Source of the DNA: Pseudomonas fluorescens
Lineage (GTDB): Bacteria; Pseudomonadota; Gammaproteobacteria; Pseudomonadales; Pseudomonadaceae
Direction of reading: 5' to 3'
Assembly: GCF_001648775.1 (NCBI RefSeq)
Contig: NZ_LVEJ01000028.1
Location: 196,269-260,268 of the forward strand
Length of the DNA: 64,000 nucleotides
Shown: piece after piece, positions 28,705 through 36,462 of the stretch
Numbering within the stretch: the stretch's first letter is position 1
Layout: every line of letters begins with the position of its first letter
Translations under genes and position numbers: made by a program
The notes under the pieces: generated by a model
Told to the model about the DNA's origin: nothing
Databases searched by the model: none
What the model saw: only the letters and a program-made list of their open reading frames with translations

Positions 28705-28774
28705 AGGGCCGCAGCAGGCCCCACAAATCCTCCTCATCGAAACCATCGATGTGCTCAACCCATCAGGAGTTTCC

Positions 28775-29965
28775 ATGACCCTTCAAATCCCCAAACCGGA
28801 TCTCAACTACCTGCAAAAAGTCCTCCTGGAAATGCTCGCCATTCCCAGCCCCACCGGGTTCACCGACACCATCGTGCGTTACGTCGCCGAGCGTCTTGAG
28901 GAGCTCGGCATCCCCTTCGAGATGACCCGGCGCGGGACTATTCGCGCGACGCTCAAGGGCAAGAAAAACAGTCCTGACCGCGCGGTCTCGGCGCACCTCG
29001 ACACCATCGGTGCGGCCGTGCGGGCCGTCAAAGACAACGGCCGCCTGACGCTGGCGCCGGTCGGCTGCTGGTCGAGCCGCTTTGCCGAAGGCAGCCGCGT
29101 CAGTCTGTTCACCGACAACGGCGTGATTCGCGGCAGTGTGCTGCCGCTGATGGCCTCCGGGCACGCGTTCAATACCGCCGTGGACGAGATGCCGATCAGT
29201 TGGGATCACGTCGAACTGCGCCTGGATGCCTACTGCGCGACCAAGGCTGATTGCGATTCGCTGGGCATCAGCGTCGGCGACGTGGTGGCGTTCGATCCGC
29301 TGCCGGAGTTCACCGAGAGCGGGCACATCAGCGCCCGGCACCTTGACGACAAGGCTGGCGTGGCGGCGTTACTCGCCTCGCTCAAGGCCATCGTCGACAG
29401 TGGTCAGGAGTTGATGATCGACTGCCATCCGCTGTTCACCATTACCGAGGAAACCGGCAGTGGCGCGGCAGCAGCGCTGCCGTGGGATGTCAGCGAATTC
29501 GTCGGCATCGACATCGCACCGGTCGCCCCTGGCCAGCACTCCAGCGAACACGCGGTGAGTGTGGCGATGCAGGATTCCGGCGGACCGTACGACTATCACC
29601 TGTCGCGGCACTTGCTGCGCCTGGCCAGTGAAAACGAGCTGCCGGTGCGCCGTGACCTGTTCCGCTATTACTTCAGCGATGCGCATTCGGCAGTGACCGC
29701 CGGCCACGATATCCGCACGGCCCTCCTCGCCTTTGGCTGCGATGCAACGCATGGTTATGAACGCACGCACATCGACAGTCTGGCGGCGCTGAGCCGGTTG
29801 TTGGGCGCCTACATTCTGAGCCCGCCGGTGTTCGCCAGCGATGCCGCGCCGGCCAATGCCTCACTGGATCGCTTCAGTCACCAGATTGAACATGACACGC
29901 AGATGGAGAGCGATACGCGGGTGCCGTCGGTGGACAGTCTGGTGGGGCAGCGGTCCGACAGTTAA
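28775..29965 (+). CDS. M42/M18-type metallopeptidase of the NAGGN osmoprotectant system
   Basis: A 396-residue dinuclear-zinc aminopeptidase-like protein. Metal and catalytic motifs are SAHLDTIG, ISARHLDDKAG, ITEETGSGAA and a late histidine in DATHGYERTH. The family member in this position is annotated as the osmoprotectant NAGGN system M42 peptidase; a role in NAGGN turnover is plausible but inferred. The ATG at 28775 has AGGAG five bases upstream; the open frame extends to 28682 through the REP element and is rejected there. The last 35 residues are a polar tail outside the catalytic domain. Confidence 0.87.
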   Translation: MTLQIPKPDLNYLQKVLLEMLAIPSPTGFTDTIVRYVAERLEELGIPFEMTRRGTIRATLKGKKNSPDRAVSAHLDTIGAAVRAVKDNGRLTLAPVGCWSSRFAEGSRVSLFTDNGVIRGSVLPLMASGHAFNTAVDEMPISWDHVELRLDAYCATKADCDSLGISVGDVVAFDPLPEFTESGHISARHLDDKAGVAALLASLKAIVDSGQELMIDCHPLFTITEETGSGAAAALPWDVSEFVGIDIAPVAPGQHSSEHAVSVAMQDSGGPYDYHLSRHLLRLASENELPVRRDLFRYYFSDAHSAVTAGHDIRTALLAFGCDATHGYERTHIDSLAALSRLLGAYILSPPVFASDAAPANASLDRFSHQIEHDTQMESDTRVPSVDSLVGQRSDS

Positions 29966-29989
29966 ATCTTTGTTGGCAGAACCATCGCC

Positions 29990-30055
29990 TTCGCGAGCAG
30001 GCTCGCTCCCACATGGGAACGCATTCCAAATGTGGGAGCGAGCCTGCTCGCGAAG
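29990..30055. repeat. REP pair (inverted)
   Basis: Closely spaced opposed copies (29990-30014 and 30031-30055) between the peptidase gene and yheU. The internal linker GGGAACGCATTCCAAA resembles that of the pair at 28640. Confidence 0.92.
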
Positions 30056-30136
30056 AGGCCAGACCGGTCAACGCAAAAACTGGCAGGCAACCGACAATCG
30101 CCGTAGCATCCCGTCATTGATTTAGCCGAGGTGCCC

Positions 30137-30364
30137 ATGCTCATTCCCTACGACGCTCTTGAAGTCGACACCCTCACCCGCCTGATCGAAGATTTCGTCA
30201 CCCGCGACGGCACCGACAATGGCGATGACACGCCGCTGGAAACCCGCGTATTGCGCGTGCGCCAGGCGTTGACCAAAGGCCAGGCGTTGATCGTTTTCGA
30301 CCCGGAAAGCGAGCAGTGCCAGTTGATGCTCAAGCATGACGTGCCCAAGCACCTGTTCGACTGA
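30137..30364 (+). CDS. yheU: YheU-family (UPF0270) small protein
   Basis: A 75-residue acidic cytoplasmic protein. It begins MLIPYDALEVDTLTRLIEDFV and contains RVLRVRQALTKGQALIVFDPE, the conserved core of UPF0270/YheU. No biochemical function is established. GAGG lies five bases before the ATG at 30137; a GTG at 30131 is in frame but poorly placed. It converges with the csrA paralogue, the stops being 5 bp apart, with no terminator between them. The same grouping with NAGGN genes and a csrA gene is, as I recall, found in P. putida. Confidence 0.85.
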   Translation: MLIPYDALEVDTLTRLIEDFVTRDGTDNGDDTPLETRVLRVRQALTKGQALIVFDPESEQCQLMLKHDVPKHLFD

Positions 30365-30369
30365 AACCC

Positions 30370-30555
30370 TCAGCGGGCCTTTTCGGTGGCTTGCTTGCGC
30401 TGGATCCGCTCATAGACTTCCGAGCGATGCACGTTGACCTTCTGCGGTGCTTCGACACCAAAGCGCACACTGGATCCGTTCACCGACAGCACGCGCAAGG
30501 TAATGTCGTCACCGATTGAAATCAACTCACCAACGACACGGCTGAGTACAAGCAT
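30370..30555 (-). CDS. csrA: CsrA/RsmA-family RNA-binding regulator (RsmI-type)
   Basis: A 61-residue CsrA homologue, which binds ANGGA motifs in mRNA leaders and blocks or alters translation. RNA-contact residues L4, R6 and R44 of CsrA are kept (MLVLSR and VHRSEVYERIQ), but R7 is replaced by V and the middle differs from the canonical RsmA/RsmE sequences. The position next to yheU and the NAGGN genes matches what I recall for P. putida rsmI, so this is probably the RsmI paralogue rather than RsmA. AAGGA is eight bases before the ATG and partly enters a perfect hairpin (see 30566-30589), suggesting translational control. Confidence 0.88.
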   Translation of the reverse strand: MLVLSRVVGELISIGDDITLRVLSVNGSSVRFGVEAPQKVNVHRSEVYERIQRKQATEKAR

Positions 30556-30565
30556 GAGATACGTC

Positions 30566-30589
30566 CTTCAGGGTTAGCGAACCCTGAAG
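30566..30589 (-). promoter_or_regulatory. Leader hairpin overlapping the csrA Shine-Dalgarno sequence
   Basis: A perfect 10-bp stem CTTCAGGGTT/AACCCTGAAG with a 4-nt loop lies 10 bases before the csrA ATG. The 3' arm ends in GAAG, the first part of the GAAGGA ribosome binding site, and GGA follows directly. The hairpin could hide the site, and AAGGA is also a CsrA-type ANGGA target. Confidence 0.7.
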
Positions 30590-30692
30590 ATGCGCGGCTG
30601 AACGCCGCTGCACAATGCCGGCAGAGGAAATCAGTCTTGCCTTACACCCTGCTCGCCATCGGGCTGTCAGACGTTTCCCGCAAAACACTAAA

Positions 30693-31025
30693 TCAAGCGG
30701 CGGAAAAGCGCGGTCCGAAGAGGATCACGCTGGCGCCGATGACGCACAACGCCACGCCAATCCAGTCCGATCCCAACGGCCGAACCCGCTCAACCACCAT
30801 CAGCCAGCCAATCGATGCGACGATGTAAATCCCGCCATAAGCGGCATAGGCGCGGCCGGCGTAGGCCGCTTCGACGCGGGTCAACAACAGCGCGAACAGG
30901 GTCAGGCTGAGCAACGCCGGGATCACCCACAGCGCACTTTTGCCCTGACGCAGCCACATGAAGAAGGCGAAACAACCGGCGATTTCAAACAGCGCCGCGA
31001 GGAAAAACCACAGGTAATTGAGCAT
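30693..31025 (-). CDS. ynfA: YnfA-family (UPF0060) membrane protein
   Basis: A 110-residue inner-membrane protein with four hydrophobic segments: about 3-23, 30-50, 60-80 and 86-105. The motifs ALFEIAGCFAFFMWLRQGKS and AAYGGIYIVASIGWLMVVE are diagnostic for UPF0060/YnfA, which has the size and topology of small multidrug-resistance transporters. A transport role is suggested by fold; the substrate is not established here. The gene is monocistronic on the minus strand. Confidence 0.92.
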   Translation of the reverse strand: MLNYLWFFLAALFEIAGCFAFFMWLRQGKSALWVIPALLSLTLFALLLTRVEAAYAGRAYAAYGGIYIVASIGWLMVVERVRPLGSDWIGVALCVIGASVILFGPRFSAA

Positions 31026-31088
31026 TGATGTGTCTCGACAGGGTGACTATTGCGGCCACCCTAACGACGCGACACCTCGCGAGCAAGT

Positions 31089-31904
31089 TCAGCCGTTGCT
31101 CTGTTTGGCCTTGGCGCGCATTTTCTCGGCCATGGCCGTCATTTCGTTGTAGAGCAACTGCGGGTTCTTCTGCTTGATCGCCCAGGCCATCCGGCCTTGT
31201 TCGTGGGGCAGAATCATGAACTCGCCGGCGGCGACTTGCTGATAGATGTAATCGGCGATGTCCGCCGCACTGATCGGCGAACTTTCCAGCAACTTGCCAA
31301 CCTGCGCTTTCATCGCCGGGGTGGGACCGCGAAAAGAATCCAGCAAGTTGGTCTGGAAGAACGACGGACACACCACGTGCACGCCCACTTCCTGTTGCGC
31401 CAGCTCGATCAGCAAGCTTTCCGACAACGCCACGACCCCGGCCTTGGCCACGTTGTAGTTGCTCATGGCCGGGCCTTGCATCAACGCCGCCATTGAAGCG
31501 ATGTTGATAATCTTGCCTTTGCTTTGTTCAAGTAGCGGCAGGAACGCCTTGCAGCCCTTGACCACGCCCATCAGGTTGATCGCGATCTGCCAGTCCCAGT
31601 CTTCCAGCGACAGCTCGCTGAAGAACCCGCCCGAGGCTACACCGGCGTTGTTGACGATAATGTCGATGCCGCCGAGTTTCTCTTCGCAAGCCTGAGCGAA
31701 CGCGGTGAGCTGGCTGTAATCACGCACATCGCAGCGCTGAATGAACCCGTCACCTCCCGCCTCGCGGACCAGTTTCAGGGTTTCCTGCAAGCCGGGTTCG
31801 CTGACATCGGACAAGGCCAGTCGCCAGCCTTCACGCGCCCAGCGCAGCGCGATTTCGCGACCCAGGCCCGAGCCCGCACCAGTGATCATCATGCGATTTT
31901 GCAT
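31089..31904 (-). CDS. SDR-family oxidoreductase
   Basis: A 271-residue classical short-chain dehydrogenase. It has TGAGSGLG near residue 8, NNAG, serine in NIASMAA, and YNVAK with catalytic Tyr and Lys. The lysine-rich C-terminus (MAEKMRAKAKQSNG) and LLIELAQQEVGVHVVCPSFF are typical of the uncharacterised pseudomonad members. Substrate unknown. The start at 31904 has AAGG nine bases upstream and begins at the first strand; the longer frame to 32000 runs through the promoter region. It lies 63 bp upstream of ynfA on the same strand. Confidence 0.85.
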   Translation of the reverse strand: MQNRMMITGAGSGLGREIALRWAREGWRLALSDVSEPGLQETLKLVREAGGDGFIQRCDVRDYSQLTAFAQACEEKLGGIDIIVNNAGVASGGFFSELSLEDWDWQIAINLMGVVKGCKAFLPLLEQSKGKIINIASMAALMQGPAMSNYNVAKAGVVALSESLLIELAQQEVGVHVVCPSFFQTNLLDSFRGPTPAMKAQVGKLLESSPISAADIADYIYQQVAAGEFMILPHEQGRMAWAIKQKNPQLLYNEMTAMAEKMRAKAKQSNG

Positions 31905-32210
31905 AGCAGACAGCCTTGTTGTTCCGGGGAAGATGCGCGCAGTGTAGCGAAGGATCGGCGCCCGCCCACGCTCCATCAGATTGCTGAATGGTGGGGGCAA
32001 ACCGTGGCGCGTTGGATTCCCCGAAACGGTCTGAGTTCTGAACTAGCCGAAGGTAAAAAGGAAATAAGTCTGCGATCCAAATACATTAAAAAAACATTGA
32101 ATTTTCTTTCACCCGCACCAGTCGGAATTGGTAAGCCGTCTGGAATTACTTAGTCTCCAGTCGCCCTTGAATACCAAGACTTCTCGAACACTATCAACAA
32201 GGAAATCGAC
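31905..32210. other. 306-bp divergent gap
   Basis: This region separates the SDR gene from the DUF3309 gene. The right half is AT-rich, with a run of A residues around 32088-32094, suggesting promoter DNA. I could not assign a specific -35/-10 pair and see no gene. Confidence 0.3.
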
Positions 32211-32363
32211 ATGGGCACAATTCTTATCATTATCCTGATCCTGTTGCTGATCGGTGGTCTGCCGGTCTTCCCGCACTCCAGAAGTTGGGGTTACGGTCCG
32301 TCGGGCATTATCGGCGTGGTGTTGGTGGTGCTGTTGGTGCTGCTGTTACTCGGTCGGATATAA
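32211..32363 (+). CDS. DUF3309-family small hydrophobic peptide
   Basis: A 50-residue protein read directly from the sequence; it is short and easily missed. Two hydrophobic segments (residues 3-16 and 33-49) flank a conserved-looking LPVFPHSRSWGYGPSGIIG loop, the DUF3309 pattern. It is a small inner-membrane protein, often stress-induced in proteobacteria; no mechanism is known. AAGGA is six bases before the ATG. A strong terminator follows 13 bp after the stop, so it is a single-gene transcript. Confidence 0.85.
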   Translation: MGTILIIILILLLIGGLPVFPHSRSWGYGPSGIIGVVLVVLLVLLLLGRI

Positions 32364-32376
32364 CGATGTAACCGGC

Positions 32377-32411
32377 AAAAAAAGAGGCCCTGTTCAGGGC
32401 CTCTTTTTTAT
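32377..32411. terminator. Bidirectional rho-independent terminator
   Basis: A stem GAGGCCC/GGGCCTC (32384-32403) is flanked by a run of A on the left and T6 on the right. It can end both the DUF3309 transcript (plus) and the sulfatase transcript (minus). Confidence 0.92.
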
Positions 32412-32437
32412 TGCGCGGATTTATTGTCGATAAGCAA

Positions 32438-34531
32438 TCAATCCGGCTTGCCGTGAACGACGCCCGCGGTGTTATCCATCAGGCTTTTGGTCGCCGTTTG
32501 CAGGAACGCTTCCAGCTTGAGTTTCAACTCGGCGGTGCGCGGTGCATTCGGAACGACTTCGGCGTGCGGATTGGCACCCAACTGGTACTGCCACATCTTC
32601 GGCCCCATGTCCTTGTCTCTTGGCAAAACCAGGATCTGGTCGGCGGTGACGATGGCGGTAGTCTGCTCACTGCCCGACGGTTTGATCACACCGAAACCGG
32701 TGTCGCCTTCCGGCAGATTGAGCAAGTCGCGGCCCCAGCACTGGTGACGCACTTCGCCACCGAGACGACCCATGATGGTCGGCACGATGTCGATCTGCGT
32801 ACCCACAGTGTGATCACGTGTGCCGAACTTCTCTTGAATGCCCGGTGCAATCATCAGCATTGGCACGTTGAAGCGGCCCAGGTCCATTTCGGTGATCTGG
32901 CGCTCGTTGCCGAAACCGTGGTCACCGACGATGACGAACAGGGTTTCCTTGAAGTACGGCTCTTTGCGCGCCTTCTCGAAGAACTGACCCAGTGCCCAGT
33001 CGGAGTAGCGCATGGCAGTCAAGTGTTCGTTGAGACTGCCACGATCGGTCACGCGCTCGACTGGCAATGGCGTCGGCAAGGCGTATGGCGTGTGGTTGGA
33101 CAGGGTTTGCAGCAGCGCGTAGAACGGCTTGCCGTTTTCCCGCGCCTTGAGCTCCTGCAGACCACGGTCGAACATGTCCTGGTCGGACACGCCCCAGGTC
33201 GGATCGGAGAACACCGGATTGACGAAGTCATTACGGCCAACAAAGTTGGTCATGCCCTGGTTGCTGAAGAAGCCCGACTGGTTGTCCCAGGCGAAGTCGC
33301 CGTTGTAGACATACACGTCGTCATAGTTGCGGGCGCTGAGCACCTGCGGCAGGCCAGACAGTTTGTGGCTGCCTTCCGGAGTCTGCATCAGGTATTCGAA
33401 ACCTGGCAGATTGGGGAAGCAGGCCATGGTCGCGAACATGCCCTGGTGGGTGTGCGTGCCGTTGGAGAAGAAACGGTCGAACAGCAGGCCTTCCTTCGAC
33501 AGTTTGTCCAGGTATGGCGTGATGTTGCCGGGCGCGCCCAGAGCACCGACCGAGTGACCGGCCATGCTTTCCATCAGGATCACCACAACGTTCTTGATCG
33601 GCAGGGTCTTGTCGGCCGGCGGCGTGTAATCACGGCGCACGGCGGCAATATCGGCATCGACCAGTTTGTCGTCAGGCATCAGCAGCATATCGCGAACGAC
33701 TTTCTGCGCTTGTTCCTGCGGTAACGTCGCTTTCCAGATATTGTCGCGATCTTCGCCCATGCGGGACTTGGCGGCCTCGATCAGCGACAGCGTGGCGTTG
33801 AGGCCGAGCTGGTTGGCGAAGTTGGAATCGGTGGTGTACACGTCACCCCAACGCATTGGTGGGCCCTGACGCAGGGTGCCACGAGCGGCAACCACACAGA
33901 TCAGCAGGCAAACCACGAACACCGCAAGACGGGTGTACCACGGCGCAACTTGACGAGTACCGACGCTGCCACCACTGAACGGCCCGCGCGGACGCGTGGC
34001 ACGGTCGGCGCCTTTGAACGCCAGGGTCAGAATGACGGTGCCGATGACCCACGCCAACAGATAACGCACCACCGGGAAACCGTACCAGAGCATGCTCATC
34101 ACGGTTTTCGGGTCTTCCTTCACGTACTGGAACACCAGACCGTTGAGGCGCTGGTGGAACTCGCGGTAGAAGTCCATTTCCATCAGGCCGAGGAACAGCG
34201 CGATGCTCGAGGCGATGGTCAGCCACAGGCGGAAGAAACCGCGTGCAGCCATGGCGCGGGCACTGAACAGCGCCAGCACCAGCGGAACGCAGACGTAGAC
34301 CACCAGGCGCAGGTCGAAACGCAGGCCGTTGGCGAAAGCTTCGAGGAAGGTCGAGGCCGGGGTATCGAGGATCATCTCGCGGTTGTAGACCAGCAGCGCG
34401 AGGCGCAGCACGGAAAACATCACCATCATGACCAGTGCACACAGCAGCGTGTAGGCCAGATGCGATTTGACGGTCGGTTGCAGCAGGCGAGCAGAAGATC
34501 GCTGCTGATTCAGGGCGTCCGGGTTTGCCAT
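32438..34531 (-). CDS. LTA synthase-family membrane sulfatase
   Basis: A 697-residue inner-membrane protein. About five hydrophobic segments occupy the first 220 residues, followed by a large periplasmic alkaline-phosphatase-superfamily domain. That domain has NVVVILMESMAGHS (metal ligand E), a nucleophile-position threonine in SNGTHTHQGM, and FVIVGDHGFGNE (DH metal ligands). LTA-synthase-like sulfatases in Gram-negatives act as phosphoethanolamine/phosphoglycerol transferases or in periplasmic glucan decoration; which applies is unclear. The start is a simple ATG with a weak ribosome binding site. The terminator at 32377-32411 ends the transcript. Confidence 0.87.
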   Translation of the reverse strand: MANPDALNQQRSSARLLQPTVKSHLAYTLLCALVMMVMFSVLRLALLVYNREMILDTPASTFLEAFANGLRFDLRLVVYVCVPLVLALFSARAMAARGFFRLWLTIASSIALFLGLMEMDFYREFHQRLNGLVFQYVKEDPKTVMSMLWYGFPVVRYLLAWVIGTVILTLAFKGADRATRPRGPFSGGSVGTRQVAPWYTRLAVFVVCLLICVVAARGTLRQGPPMRWGDVYTTDSNFANQLGLNATLSLIEAAKSRMGEDRDNIWKATLPQEQAQKVVRDMLLMPDDKLVDADIAAVRRDYTPPADKTLPIKNVVVILMESMAGHSVGALGAPGNITPYLDKLSKEGLLFDRFFSNGTHTHQGMFATMACFPNLPGFEYLMQTPEGSHKLSGLPQVLSARNYDDVYVYNGDFAWDNQSGFFSNQGMTNFVGRNDFVNPVFSDPTWGVSDQDMFDRGLQELKARENGKPFYALLQTLSNHTPYALPTPLPVERVTDRGSLNEHLTAMRYSDWALGQFFEKARKEPYFKETLFVIVGDHGFGNERQITEMDLGRFNVPMLMIAPGIQEKFGTRDHTVGTQIDIVPTIMGRLGGEVRHQCWGRDLLNLPEGDTGFGVIKPSGSEQTTAIVTADQILVLPRDKDMGPKMWQYQLGANPHAEVVPNAPRTAELKLKLEAFLQTATKSLMDNTAGVVHGKPD

Positions 34532-34846
34532 GTCGTTTTAGGACCCATTGGAAGTTGAAGTTGCAAAAATACAGCGGCGCCATGCCCTCTGTTGGCCATT
34601 CCAGGCCCCGGGGCTTGCGCGGTGCGCAAATGTTGCACGATCACCCGCACCATTGCCATTGATTACTGCCGCGGTGCCAGACACTTTCATTTAGCGCCTT
34701 GGCAGACCGGGATAGTGCGCAAACAGCGCGGGCGAATTGTCTTGAACGCTTTGTGAAAATTTCGTTCAACGCATATCTGGAAACACAATATAGCGACAAA
34801 ACAAAACGCCCCGAATCGATCGGGGCGCTTGCTTATACACGCGAGA
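34532..34846. other. 315-bp gap containing a terminator
   Basis: AT-rich, non-coding. The left part is promoter and leader for the sulfatase gene (minus strand), though no specific promoter was assigned. The right end holds the terminator of the START-domain gene at 34794-34827. Confidence 0.4.
34794..34827 (-). terminator. Rho-independent terminator of the START-domain gene
   Basis: An 8-bp perfect stem CGCCCCGA/TCGGGGCG (34807-34827) is followed on the minus strand by TTTTGTTTTGT. It begins 20 bp after the stop codon. Confidence 0.9.
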
Positions 34847-35452
34847 TTACTTCTCGGCGCGTTCTTTCAGCGCTTTCAAGGTGTTGAACGGCGCATCGAC
34901 GACGAACTTGTTGGCCACCATGGCCGGCACGCTGCCGCCTGGCTCGGTGTGCACTTGATAGGTCACTTCAACCTGATCGCCCTTGGGCACGAACTTCCAG
35001 AAGCCTTTGACCTGCTGAACGCGGACAAAGCCTTTTTCTTCCGGAATATACGTCGGCAAGCCTTCCAGATTGCGGGTCAGGCTGCCATCGGCGCCTTCAA
35101 CGGTGGTGACCTTCAGCACCGAATCACGCGGGGTCACCGGCCATGGGGTGTTGAACTGAGTGTAGGTCCAGCTCTGATCGCCTTCGTGCTTGAGCAGTTT
35201 CTGGGTCTTGCATTCGTGAATCCAGGCGCAGGCGCCGGACACGTCTTCCTGCAATGCGCGCAGTTTGGCGACGGTCGTCTTCATCAGCGCAACGCCCTGG
35301 TAGGACTTGTAGTCCGAGCCCGGCACTTCACTCAGGGACACCTTGATGCCGTCCTCGTTCTTGGCGACTTTCCAGTCTTCCGCCTGAGCCACGGAGGTGG
35401 CCAGCACGGCGGTCAAACCACACAACACAGCGATACGATGCAGCGAACCCAT
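34847..35452 (-). CDS. Exported START-domain lipid-binding protein
   Basis: A 201-residue protein with a Sec signal peptide (MGSLHRIAVLCGLTAVLATSVAQA, AxA cleavage). The mature part reads as a START-like domain: VSLSEVPGSDYKSYQGVALMKT, CAWIHECK, FNTPWPVTPRDSVLKV and VTYQVHTEPGGSVPAMVAN. Such periplasmic START proteins are predicted to bind hydrophobic ligands; the ligand is unknown. AAGGA is eight bases before the ATG at 35452; the longer frame to 35491 lacks a leader and is rejected. The YkgJ-family gene is 40 bp upstream on the same strand. Confidence 0.87.
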   Translation of the reverse strand: MGSLHRIAVLCGLTAVLATSVAQAEDWKVAKNEDGIKVSLSEVPGSDYKSYQGVALMKTTVAKLRALQEDVSGACAWIHECKTQKLLKHEGDQSWTYTQFNTPWPVTPRDSVLKVTTVEGADGSLTRNLEGLPTYIPEEKGFVRVQQVKGFWKFVPKGDQVEVTYQVHTEPGGSVPAMVANKFVVDAPFNTLKALKERAEK

Positions 35453-35492
35453 AGTCTTATTCCTTATTGTTGAAGTTCCGTTCGTTGACACA

Positions 35493-35747
35493 TCACGCCG
35501 CCGTCATCTGCTCCCACCAGCCGAGCAATCTGATCGCTTCTTCCGAACTGCTGCCACACACTTCGATATCAGCAGCGAAGCCGGAACAGACCGCCGGGCG
35601 CTCCGGGCGGCCGAAAATGCTGCACAGGTTTTCGACCGAGAGTTGCACGCAACGTTCGCCGGCAGGTTTGCCATCAGGCATGCCGGGAATCGCCGAACTG
35701 ATGGAAGGGGCAATGCAGCAGGCGCCACAGCCTTCACGGCATTTCAT
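35493..35747 (-). CDS. YkgJ-family cysteine-cluster protein
   Basis: An 84-residue protein with the N-terminal cluster MKCREGCGACC and further cysteines in RCVQLS, NLCSIF and VCSGF. This CxxxCxxCC...C pattern belongs to the YkgJ/zinc- or iron-chelating family (PF03692). It is small compared with many family members but complete: it starts at the cluster and ends in a helical tail. Metal binding is inferred; no role is known. It is probably co-transcribed with the START-domain gene. Confidence 0.87.
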   Translation of the reverse strand: MKCREGCGACCIAPSISSAIPGMPDGKPAGERCVQLSVENLCSIFGRPERPAVCSGFAADIEVCGSSSEEAIRLLGWWEQMTAA

Positions 35748-35913
35748 GACGAACAGATCCTCGCGACGGGCAATGTGTTAAAGAGACGCGGAACAGAGTA
35801 ACCGCTAAAACGGCTGTTTAAAATTCCCTGTACCGGGGTTTTTACCGATAACTGAATGTGACTGACCAGTCTCCGACAAAGCGTCTGCTCTGCGGGTCAC
35901 AGACGGGCTGGAT

Positions 35914-36384
35914 TTACTGCTTGAATTCGAAATCCAGCGCCGCGCCTTCAACTTCGCGGCGCTCTTCGTTGCGCAACTGCAACTGCATTTCGTTGCTGAG
36001 CAAACGCCCGTTGAGCTGGAAACCGCTGTTTTTCTCACCGAACATCTGCGGCAGGATCGGCTCGCGTTTCGGCAGCTCGACCGTGCCCTTCGGTTTCAAT
36101 TCCTGAACCATGTCTTTGGGCAGGCTCAAGTCGAGTCTGGCTGGCGGCAGTTTGGTTTTCACCACTTCGCTGGCGGGTTTTGATTTCGAGGCAACAGGCT
36201 TGCGCTTCTTGACCACTTTTTGCTGGGTCTTCTGCGCGGGGGCGGCCTTCTTTGCCGGGGTGGTTTTTTTAGCGGTGCTCGTCGTCGCCGGTTTTTCCTG
36301 AACTGCAGCGGCCATGGCGCCAGGCGCATGGCCGATCATCAGCAAACCCAGCAAAACCCAAGCGGCAGGAAAAATCGCTTTCAT
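35914..36384 (-). CDS. Exported lysine/proline-rich protein of unknown function
   Basis: A 156-residue protein. A signal peptide (MKAIFPAAWVLLGLLMIGHAPGAMA) is followed by a low-complexity Lys/Ala/Pro/Thr region (residues 28-75, PAKKAAP-type repeats) and an ordered-looking C-terminal part (LDLSLPKDMVQELKPKGTVELPK ... LNGRLLSNEMQLQLRNEERREVEGAALDFEFK). I do not recognise a named domain. The basic region could bind anionic polymers in the periplasm; this is speculation. The ATG at 36384 is chosen because it begins the signal peptide; the frame runs to 36444 without support. Confidence 0.7.
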   Translation of the reverse strand: MKAIFPAAWVLLGLLMIGHAPGAMAAAVQEKPATTSTAKKTTPAKKAAPAQKTQQKVVKKRKPVASKSKPASEVVKTKLPPARLDLSLPKDMVQELKPKGTVELPKREPILPQMFGEKNSGFQLNGRLLSNEMQLQLRNEERREVEGAALDFEFKQ

Positions 36385-36462
36385 GGACCCAACGACACTA
36401 ACGGCAGAGGGCCATATGCTCGCTTGTTGGAGGCCACAAGACAAGCATCAGCCGCCGCTCGT

